From: Caryophanales bacterium UBA1719
GTDB lineage: Bacteria; Bacillota_I; Bacilli_A; RFN20; CAG-826
Reading direction: 5' to 3'
DNA: 21,012 nucleotides
Assembly: GCA_002317145.1 (NCBI GenBank)
Contig: DCIT01000007.1
Coordinates: 1 to 21,012, forward strand
Positions 15,714 through 21,012 of the stretch are shown here, in pieces (the stretch's first letter is position 1; the number at the start of each line of letters is the position of its first letter). A program made the position numbers and the translations under genes. The notes beneath the pieces are model-generated. The model did no database searches. It saw only the letters and a list, made by a program, of their open reading frames with translations, and was not told the origin of the DNA.

Positions 15714-16409
15714 TTATGTGATTGTTCTTCGACTCGCTATATTCCAATTATACGGGTGGAAACCTTCATAATATTTTATTTTATTATTTCGTAATGCTTT
15801 ATTTACATAAAATCTTAATCCGTTGTCGCTAAGTGTGCACAAATTAATTACAATGGTTTTAGCTTTTTTTGATAAGAATTTAATTCTTTTCGGTAAATCA
15901 TTTTTAAAACCTTTGTTCCAAAAATCAATCCAATTTTTATCTTTTATATTTTTATTGATAGGCGATATACCTTGACTTGCTTGAAATTGAACTGCATTAA
16001 TTAGCGTAAGAGTATATTCATCTTTTCCCATGGTATTTTTTAGTTCGTTTGGAAGATTTAAATTTTCGATATTGTTTTGAATATTTGTTCCGGTTTTTCC
16101 CATGCAAGGGCCAATGGGTTCGCCGTTTTTATCATATTCACTATAATGAGGACTTTCCAATATAAAAATTACTAATTTATTATAATTGCACTTTGAATAA
16201 TCAATTTTTGATCTTTTAGATTTGAAATTTATTAGCTCTTGTTTTTTAATTTTAAAGCTTTTCTTGCAACTAATTTTACATGCATAATTATCAGGGCATA
16301 TTTTATTTGAAAAATTCTTGCTATTTTTATTTGAAGTCAAATTGTTTTTGCAACAAGCGTTTAGAAAATTATCTTTTGTATGGCTTCTTTTTTTAGAACA
16401 ACAACACAT
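15714..16409 (-). CDS. Cys-rich, UDG-superfamily-like protein
   Basis: 231 residues. The N-terminal 50 are basic and crowded with cysteines: Cys2, 3, 4, 19, 20, 38, 44 and 48. From residue 79 the pattern resembles family 4/5 uracil-DNA glycosylases. LVIFILESPHYSEY (79-92) then NGEPIGPCMGKTG (95-107) parallels their GEAPGxxED...GxPFVGxAG. LTLINAVQFQASQGISP (134-150) parallels YITNVVKCRPPxNRxP. KTIVINL (184-190) and FHPYNWN (217-223) stand where the last strand and the HPS motif occur. I infer a UDG-like fold; activity is unproven. Family 4 enzymes hold a [4Fe-4S] cluster, but the cysteines here sit elsewhere. AAAGGAG overlaps the preceding ATPase stop and the gene begins six bases after it, a coupled two-gene operon. 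Confidence 0.6.
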   Translation of the reverse strand: MCCCSKKRSHTKDNFLNACCKNNLTSNKNSKNFSNKICPDNYACKISCKKSFKIKKQELINFKSKRSKIDYSKCNYNKLVIFILESPHYSEYDKNGEPIGPCMGKTGTNIQNNIENLNLPNELKNTMGKDEYTLTLINAVQFQASQGISPINKNIKDKNWIDFWNKGFKNDLPKRIKFLSKKAKTIVINLCTLSDNGLRFYVNKALRNNKIKYYEGFHPYNWNIASRRTIT

Positions 16410-16415
16410 TATTAA

Positions 16416-17687
16416 TCACTCCTTTAAGCAAGAGATTGGAATAATAAATACCCCATCATCTCTTTTATAGGCAAAATCAGAGGCGGTAATAATTATCTTT
16501 AAATCAGGTTCTCTTAATAATGAACCGTCATTTTTTAAATTATATTGCTTTACTAATTCTTCAATCTTGCATAAATGCTTAGCACCCTCTTCAATTTCGT
16601 TTTCTCCTAGTTTGAATTCAATTAATGCATACCTCCCATCTTCTAGATGCAAAACACAATCACATTCTAATCCGTATCTATCTCTATAATAAGAGATACG
16701 TCCTCCTAAAGAAGAAGAGTATATTTTTAAATCTCTTATACATAAGGATTCGAAAAAGAATCCTAATGTTTTAAAATCTTTTTTTAAATATTCAGGTGAA
16801 ATACCAAGAGCTTTAATTCCTATCGAGGGATCTATTAAATTTCTTTTTATATTTGATCTAATAGCTGTTTTACTCCTTATAGACGGATTCCAAGAATCAA
16901 TATCTTCAATAATATATAGTTTTTTTAATGCGGATATATAATCAGTTAAAGTAGTTTCGCTAATTTTTATATCTTTTAATAATGTTGATGTTGATGCTAT
17001 AGTGCATATATTTCTTGAATATGATTTTAATACGTTTCTTGTAATTTCTTCGTTTCTAGTAATTCCGTCGATATGATTAATATCATTTTTACAAGTTTGA
17101 TTGAATAATTCTTCCGCTATTGTTAACTGTGATTTTTTTGTTTTAGCATATAAATATCTTGGCCAGCCTCCACGACATATAGCAAAGATTAAACTATCAA
17201 AAGATAATTTAGATTTGCATTCCTTAAAACTTTTAGAGTTATCAAATAGTTTAGTTAAACTGATTTCTCCTGTTGACTCTTCTGTTTCATATAAACTCAT
17301 TGGATACATCTTTACTTCTGCTATTCGTAATGTTCCTGTATGCGAAAGGATAATCTTCTTAGAACTTGATCCAGTTAAATAGAACGAATTTAGTTTTTCA
17401 GGATTATTATCACAAAATGTTCTAATTGCTCCCCAAATTTTAGGAGCGTCCTGCCATTCATCAAATAAAATGGGTTTTTCACCTTCAAGTAAGTAACTAG
17501 GCTTATTATTTGCTATTTTTATATAATTCTCTCGATTGTCTTCATCTTCAAATAAAATTTTAGTTTTGCATCTTTGTTTAGCCGTCTCGGTTTTTCCACA
17601 TCCTTTAGGTCCAACAATATTTACAGCACAAAAAGCATCCATCTTAAGGTCTATTACTTTATCTATTAAACGTTTTTTATAATTCAT
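16416..17687 (-). CDS. AAA-type ATPase with DUF4143/PD-(D/E)XK-like C-terminus (copy 2)
   Basis: 423 residues, clearly paralogous to the protein at 5582-6868 over its full length. Walker A GPKGCGKTE (26-34), Walker B ILFDEWQ (73-79, Asp76-Glu77), FYLTGS (102-107), SHTGTLRI (115-122) and RGGWP (172-176) correspond one to one. The C-terminal nuclease-like residues are also kept: Glu313, Asp343 in LECDCVLHLEDG, and IEFK (356-359). It differs in Walker A, where the Trp of copy 1 is Gly. Unlike copy 1, it is followed by a partner, the Cys-rich UDG-like gene. The ATG is supported by AAAGGAG (17694-17700) six bases upstream. The promoter region carries four 23-bp repeats. Function of the family is not established; NTP-dependent action at DNA is inferred from the folds. 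Confidence 0.85.
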   Translation of the reverse strand: MNYKKRLIDKVIDLKMDAFCAVNIVGPKGCGKTETAKQRCKTKILFEDEDNRENYIKIANNKPSYLLEGEKPILFDEWQDAPKIWGAIRTFCDNNPEKLNSFYLTGSSSKKIILSHTGTLRIAEVKMYPMSLYETEESTGEISLTKLFDNSKSFKECKSKLSFDSLIFAICRGGWPRYLYAKTKKSQLTIAEELFNQTCKNDINHIDGITRNEEITRNVLKSYSRNICTIASTSTLLKDIKISETTLTDYISALKKLYIIEDIDSWNPSIRSKTAIRSNIKRNLIDPSIGIKALGISPEYLKKDFKTLGFFFESLCIRDLKIYSSSLGGRISYYRDRYGLECDCVLHLEDGRYALIEFKLGENEIEEGAKHLCKIEELVKQYNLKNDGSLLREPDLKIIITASDFAYKRDDGVFIIPISCLKE

Positions 17688-17693
17688 AACTTA

Positions 17694-17716
17694 CTCCTTT
17701 TTCTGCATAAATTATA
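17694..17716 (-). promoter_or_regulatory. extended -10 promoter and ribosome site of ATPase gene 2
   Basis: On the minus strand TGCTATAAT, with the hexamer at 17711-17716, is a perfect extended -10. AAAGGAG (17694-17700) is the ribosome site. The -35 position 17 bases upstream (17734-17739) reads CCAAAG, not TTGACA, and lies inside the first 23-bp repeat, so bound protein would touch the polymerase site. Confidence 0.7.
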
Positions 17717-17727
17717 GCACATAATTA

Positions 17728-17819
17728 TTCTTACTTTGGTTTTTTGTGGTGTTTTACTTTGGTTTTTTGTGGTGTTTTACTTGGGTTTTTTGTGGTGTTT
17801 TGCTTTGGTTTTTTGTGAT
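17728..17819 (-). repeat. four tandem 23-bp repeats upstream of ATPase gene 2
   Basis: Copies lie at 17728-17750, 17751-17773, 17774-17796 and 17797-17819. On the minus strand the unit is ACCACAAAAA followed by ACCAAAGTAAAAC. Copy two is exact, copy three has one change, and the outer two have two or three. The array ends 12 bases before the extended -10 element. The period and the ACCACAAAAA core match the array at 5457-5524. Confidence 0.92.
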
Positions 17820-17862
17820 TACTAAGATCAAGTATTTAATTTTATTTACTTTGTAAATAACT

Positions 17863-17887
17863 AAAAAAGGATCCTAATTGGATCCTT
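17863..17887 (-). terminator. intrinsic terminator of rpsD
   Basis: AAGGATCC (17867-17874) and GGATCCTT (17880-17887) form a perfect 8-bp stem with a five-base loop. On the minus strand it is followed by a T-run (six T including the stem end). It lies 23 bases past the rpsD stop. Confidence 0.88.
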
Positions 17888-17909
17888 ATTAGTATTGATA
17901 TAGCTATGA

Positions 17910-18515
17910 TTATAATTGACGGTTATACCATTCAATGATTTGTGCTTCATCGATATCTTTTGCTAGTTCATTTCTTTCTGGTTGTCTAACAAATGTACCT
18001 TCAAGTTTAGTGACATCAACATTAACAGTAGGGAATTTAGTCTTCATACTTTCAAGCGATTCTTTAATTACTTTTAAGTTTTTAGAAGTTTCTCTAATAC
18101 TGATAACATCGTTGACTTCACATAAATAACTTGGGATATCGACTTTCTTACCATTAACTAAGACATGACCATGGTTTACTAATTGTCTAGCGCCTCTTCT
18201 AGTTCTAGCAAATCCCATTCTAAAGACTAAGTTATCTAAACGGGACTCTAAGATTCTTAAGAATGCTAAACCTGTAACGGTCTTTTCTTTCTTAGCGATT
18301 AAGAATAAACGACGGAATTGACGTTCATTAATACCATATAGTTGAGCGCATTTTTGTTTTTCAACTAATTGACGTCCATATTCACTAGCCTTCTTCTTAC
18401 GGTTAACACCGTGTTGACCAGGTCCATAAGGACGTTTCGCAGTTTCTTTACCACTTTCAAGAGTGGAGAAACCTAAACGACGTGAACGTTTCCAGTTACT
18501 TCCTGTGTATCTCAT
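17910..18515 (-). CDS. rpsD: 30S ribosomal protein S4
   Basis: 201 residues, the normal length. It is a primary 16S rRNA-binding protein that nucleates assembly of the small subunit body. It shows the N-terminal MRYTGSNWKRSRRLGFSTLE and the RPYGPGQHG segment. The S4 RNA-binding domain covers about 92-155 (RLDNLVFRMGFARTRRGARQLVNHGHVLVNGKKVDIPSY). The end AQIIEWYNRQL is the conserved S4 terminus. This member lacks the four-cysteine zinc site near the N-terminus seen in some Bacilli paralogues. The ATG has a strong AAAGGAGGAG site. It stands alone between a leader with its own promoter and a terminator; S4 autoregulation through the leader is likely. Confidence 0.97.
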   Translation of the reverse strand: MRYTGSNWKRSRRLGFSTLESGKETAKRPYGPGQHGVNRKKKASEYGRQLVEKQKCAQLYGINERQFRRLFLIAKKEKTVTGLAFLRILESRLDNLVFRMGFARTRRGARQLVNHGHVLVNGKKVDIPSYLCEVNDVISIRETSKNLKVIKESLESMKTKFPTVNVDVTKLEGTFVRQPERNELAKDIDEAQIIEWYNRQL

Positions 18516-18613
18516 TATTGTCTCCTCCTTTATATAGCAACATAAAGTTAAGGTATTAACTCCATTCTTCTATGATGATTCATCTTTCGCCTTCATAGCT
18601 AAGGTTACTTTGT
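18516..18613 (-). promoter_or_regulatory. structured rpsD leader, candidate S4 autoregulatory RNA
   Basis: About 100 bases between promoter and ATG contain two perfect hairpins on the minus strand. CTATGA/TCATAG (18570-18598) encloses a GGCGAAAG-containing loop, and AGTTAA-TACC-TTAACT (18546-18561) has a four-base loop. The ribosome site follows. S4 represses its own mRNA through structured leaders in Bacillus, so the same is inferred here; no match to the exact consensus was verified. Confidence 0.5.
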
Positions 18614-18644
18614 TTTATAAGAATCATTAGACAAGACGTGTCAA
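18614..18644 (-). promoter_or_regulatory. rpsD promoter
   Basis: On the minus strand TTGACA (18639-18644) is a perfect -35. TATAAA (18614-18619) or the overlapping TTATAA (18615-18620) serves as -10 with an 18-19 base spacer. Confidence 0.6.
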
Positions 18645-18700
18645 TATGCTCTTTATATGCGAGTAATATATAACCATAGTTATAGATAGGAGTCAATAGA

Positions 18701-18732
18701 TAAAATAAAAAGATCCCGTTATCGGTGGGACC
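18701..18732 (-). terminator. terminator of the small RNA
   Basis: On the minus strand GGTCCC (18727-18732) pairs with GGGATC (18712-18717), including one G-U, and is followed by TTTTTATTTTA. The rpsD promoter begins about 57 bases further on. Confidence 0.7.
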
Positions 18733-18803
18733 AAACCCTTATAAATTTTCCAACACTTTATCGCTTACGCGATTGGCGGAGAGTCACCAGCTTATTTCTA
18801 AGC
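18703..18803 (-). ncRNA. unassigned structured small RNA (about 100 nt)
   Basis: On the minus strand, the predicted RNA begins at 18803 with hairpin GCUUA-GAAA-UAAGC (18790-18803). GGUG (18786-18789) then comes close to pairing with CACC (18723-18728 region). UCGC-GUAA-GCGA (18761-18772) is a GNRA-capped stem, CCAA/UUGG can pair around it, and a terminator closes the RNA. Both tetraloops are of the GNRA type only on this strand, which fixes the direction. No ORF is present. I compared it from memory with SRP RNA, 6S, tmRNA, T-box and common riboswitches and recognised none. It is divergent from ezrA and upstream of the separate rpsD promoter, so it may be an independent small RNA or an attenuated leader. 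Confidence 0.6.
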
Positions 18804-18809
18804 ATTTAT

Positions 18810-18818
18810 ATTTTAACA
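18810..18818 (-). promoter_or_regulatory. extended -10 promoter of the small RNA
   Basis: On the minus strand TGTTAAAAT is an extended -10 (hexamer 18810-18815). Seven bases downstream is 18803, exactly the first base of the GAAA-capped hairpin, which supports the RNA start. Confidence 0.5.
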
Positions 18819-18872
18819 TGTTATTTTAATGATGGAGTATCTTTATTTTTTATATTAAATATTATTTTAATG

Positions 18873-18878
18873 TATACT
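18873..18878 (+). promoter_or_regulatory. -10 box (TATACT) of ezrA, leaderless
   Basis: TATACT ends nine bases before ATG 18888, with no ribosome site. It overlaps the alternative upstream ATG (18870), which therefore cannot be in the transcript if this box is used. Confidence 0.5.
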
Positions 18879-18887
18879 AATTGCGAT

Positions 18888-20600
18888 ATGAATTTAAATC
18901 CGGGCATTATTGCGCTTATTGTAATTTCGTCTAGTCTAGTCTTTATCGGACTTATCATTCTTTTATACTTTTTAGTTATTCGCAATAAAGCCTTAAAGAA
19001 ATCAGTAAGAGATTTAGATAGTAAATATGAATATTTACATTCTTTATTAATTGGACAAGATTTCCAATATATCAAAAGAATAGAATATATCTCTACTGTT
19101 AATCTTTTATATGTTGATATTTATCAAAAACAGTTAGTAGTTTTTAACTATCTAAAAGATGATAAGGATGTATATGCGCATAAAAAGGTTGAAGAATTTA
19201 AAGATCTTTTAGATAGTAAAAAATACTCTCCTGTTCGAGAAGAAATATCTGATTATAAACATTTTATGAATGAATTTGAGATTGAAGTTAATAAATTAAA
19301 TAATGATCTATTACAAATTATTAGACCTGAAGAAGAATGCAATCATATGGCGTATGATGCGAAAGAACAATTTAGATTAATTAAACAAGAATATACCGCG
19401 CATGAAATTGATTTAAGTATGTTAAAGAATTCGTATGAAGCATCATTTAATTATGTTGATGAATTATTCTCAAAGTTTGATACATATATTAATCAAGCAA
19501 ATTATGATGATTGCAGTACTTTAATTGTGAATATTAAAAAAGTATTAGATGAATTAAATAATATAAATAAATCCATGCCGGATTTATGCAATTTATCTAA
19601 TAAGATAATACCTAGTAAGATTCAAGATTTAAAAAGTGAATATCATAGAATGCAGCAAGAGAAATATCCTACTCAACATTTAGTGAATGATAAATCTATT
19701 GAAGAGATGGAAAATAAGATAGAAGAGATTAATAAGAATCTTAGATTATTTAAATATAAACATGCTTTAGAAGAGTTAAATGCTATCTCAAGTAATATTG
19801 ATTCAATATTCTCAGGATTTAAAGTAGAAATAGATGCTCGTAAAGCTTTTGATGGTGAAGAAGAAGGAGTGCGTTTAAGAGTCGCTGATATCACTAATAC
19901 ATTTATTAAGTTATGTAATACTTTACCAAGTGTTCAAAAATATTATGTTATTACTGATGAACGTAAGAACATGAGAAAGAAGATTCAATTAGATATCAAT
20001 AGAATGGGTAGAAGTAAAAGAGATTTAGATGATTCTATTCATGCTACTGTAATGGAACCATATACTGCATTACTTAAAAAAACTTTAGAACTTAAAAGTG
20101 AAGTAACAGATATCGAAAATCAAATAAGTGAATTCCGTTCTTATTTATCTAGTTTAAAAGAAGATGCAGAACGCGCACATGATTTAGTCTCTAGCTTCTA
20201 CTATAAATTAAGAAAAGCAGAAAAATATATTTCTGATTCCTCAATGGAGAAATTTAAAAATAAATACAAAGATAAGATTGAAGAGATATATCATCAATTA
20301 GAGATTATTAATAATACTTGTAATATCAAACCTATTGATATTAATAAAATTAATAACGCTGTTAATTATATTAACTTTGATGGAGAGTCTACTCTTAATC
20401 AAATAGAACAAGAATATAACATGATGAATCTAGCAGAATCATCAATGGTTTATATTAATAAAGAAAGATTAGCCTCTAGTGAGTCTAATGCTTTATTAGC
20501 GCAAAATGAAAAGATGTTCTATGATGGTGAATTTGAAAAAGCCTATAATGCTACAAATGATTTAATAATGCGTGTTAAAGAGAACGAGAGAAAGAAATGA
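18888..20600 (+). CDS. ezrA: septation ring formation regulator EzrA
   Basis: 570 residues from ATG 18888, the usual EzrA size. One N-terminal membrane helix (about 7-31, IIALIVISSSLVFIGLIILLYF cut here) is followed by a long cytosolic coiled-coil region of spectrin-like repeats. The family pattern is visible near 220-260: a Leu-rich helix, then MPDLCNLSNKIIPSKIQDL and SEYHRMQQEKYP. EzrA is specific to low-GC Gram-positives. It binds FtsZ and links the Z-ring to cell-wall synthesis. An ATG at 18870 would add six residues but overlaps the -10 box, and 18888 begins directly before the membrane helix. The stop overlaps the start of the cysteine desulfurase gene (ATGA). Its proximity to rpsD and a NifS-like gene matches Bacillus gene order. 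Confidence 0.9.
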   Translation: MNLNPGIIALIVISSSLVFIGLIILLYFLVIRNKALKKSVRDLDSKYEYLHSLLIGQDFQYIKRIEYISTVNLLYVDIYQKQLVVFNYLKDDKDVYAHKKVEEFKDLLDSKKYSPVREEISDYKHFMNEFEIEVNKLNNDLLQIIRPEEECNHMAYDAKEQFRLIKQEYTAHEIDLSMLKNSYEASFNYVDELFSKFDTYINQANYDDCSTLIVNIKKVLDELNNINKSMPDLCNLSNKIIPSKIQDLKSEYHRMQQEKYPTQHLVNDKSIEEMENKIEEINKNLRLFKYKHALEELNAISSNIDSIFSGFKVEIDARKAFDGEEEGVRLRVADITNTFIKLCNTLPSVQKYYVITDERKNMRKKIQLDINRMGRSKRDLDDSIHATVMEPYTALLKKTLELKSEVTDIENQISEFRSYLSSLKEDAERAHDLVSSFYYKLRKAEKYISDSSMEKFKNKYKDKIEEIYHQLEIINNTCNIKPIDINKINNAVNYINFDGESTLNQIEQEYNMMNLAESSMVYINKERLASSESNALLAQNEKMFYDGEFEKAYNATNDLIMRVKENERKK

Positions 20601-21012
20601 TTTATCTAGATAATGCTGCGACTTATATTAGTAATAATGAAGATGTAATAAAAACCTACTTAGATGCTATTAAACAGTTTCCAGCTAATAACAATTCATC
20701 TCATCGCTTAGGTTATTTAACTAATAAAGCTTTAGAGAAAGCTAAAGAAGATATTCTTCATGCTTTAAAACTAAATAATGAATATGAAGTTATTTTTAAT
20801 TCAGGCGCTAGTGAAGGTATTAATCATGCCTTAAAAGGATATTGTTATAAATATCGTAATAGAGGTAATGAAATAATTGCATTTTCTAATGAACATCCCG
20901 CCGTATTAGAAACTTTAAAAGAATTAGAGAATAATGGATTTAAAGTTAAATATATTAAACCTGATAGTGATGGAGAAATCCTATATAGTGATATTCAAAA
21001 GAATATCAATAA
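20597..21012 (+). CDS. cysteine desulfurase (IscS/NifS family), N-terminal part
   Basis: The frame is open to the window edge; 138 residues are visible. Class V aminotransferase marks are MIYLDNAAT (1-9), NNNSSHRLGY (31-40, the NPSSxH region), FNSGASEGINHALKG (67-81, normally TSGATExNN) and NEHPAVLET (98-106). In the last of these, His100 should stack on the PLP ring. The enzyme takes sulfur from cysteine for Fe-S clusters or tRNA thiolation. The PLP lysine and the active-site cysteine lie beyond the edge. It overlaps ezrA by four bases. In Bacillus the equivalent gene (nifZ) is next to thiI, which supplies s4U in tRNA; thiI would be expected downstream (inference). Confidence 0.9.
   Translation, partial: MIYLDNAATYISNNEDVIKTYLDAIKQFPANNNSSHRLGYLTNKALEKAKEDILHALKLNNEYEVIFNSGASEGINHALKGYCYKYRNRGNEIIAFSNEHPAVLETLKELENNGFKVKYIKPDSDGEILYSDIQKNIN

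Noticed and set aside
17728..17819. Reading the 23-bp repeats as a CRISPR array
   Set aside because: The copies are contiguous, with no spacers, and no cas gene is near.
18701..18803. Plus-strand T-box or riboswitch upstream of ezrA
   Set aside because: The T-box core is not present, and tetraloops, promoter and T-tract all favour a minus-strand RNA.
18870..18887. Upstream ATG as ezrA start
   Set aside because: It overlaps a TATACT box placed correctly for ATG 18888, and adds six residues not typical of the family.
1..21012. Genetic code 4 (TGA = Trp)
   Set aside because: Trp is TGG throughout, and TGA ends hipB and ezrA at ATGA overlaps.

Overview
This window is AT-rich, Gram-positive-type DNA from the Bacilli/Mollicutes side of the low-GC bacteria. 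The support is the gene set (EzrA, KtrAB, S4, YqeY), the lipoproteins, and strong AAGGAGG-type ribosome sites on some genes. TGA is used as a real stop (hipB, ezrA) and tryptophan is TGG, so this is the standard code and not the Mycoplasma/Spiroplasma code 4. An uncultured RF39-like or Acholeplasma-like gut lineage would fit, but that is inference.

Layout. 1-291 is the 3' end of an ABC transporter gene, followed by a decayed ORF6N-domain gene (378-590). 686-2191 holds a BaiN/HI0933-type flavoprotein and a YqeY-type protein. 2256-3619 is a tRNA cluster (Leu-CAG, Arg-CCG, Leu-CAA) interrupted by a Fic-domain gene with its own repeat-rich operator. 3631-5367 (minus) is an S41-like lipoprotein. 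5457-6868 is a 23-bp tandem repeat array followed by an AAA/DUF4143-type ATPase gene. 6905-7423 is apt, convergent with a hipBA toxin-antitoxin pair (7420-8939, minus). 9132-11169 is the potassium uptake pair ktrB-ktrA, closed by a good terminator. 11223-15455 (minus) is a three-gene envelope operon: one single-pass membrane protein and two lipoproteins, all of unknown function. 15714-17687 (minus) is a second ATPase paralogue co-transcribed with a Cys-rich protein that looks like a uracil-DNA-glycosylase superfamily member. It is preceded by a second 23-bp repeat array. 17910-18644 (minus) is rpsD with a structured leader. 18703-18803 (minus) is an unassigned structured small RNA. 18888-21012 is ezrA overlapping a cysteine desulfurase gene (truncated by the window), an order I recall from the Bacillus rpsD/ezrA/nifZ/thiI neighbourhood.

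How it fits together. Housekeeping genes (apt, rpsD, ezrA, ktrAB, yqeY) are interspersed with accessory modules: Fic, HipBA, and two ATPase loci with matching iteron-like arrays. The two arrays have the same 23-bp period and the same ten-base core, and differ elsewhere almost only by transitions, which suggests that each ATPase family member controls or acts at its own repeats. A second theme is translation start type: about half of the genes have a -10 box ending 6-9 bases before the ATG and no close Shine-Dalgarno site, so they are probably leaderless. The accessory operons and rpsD instead carry strong AAGGAG sites.
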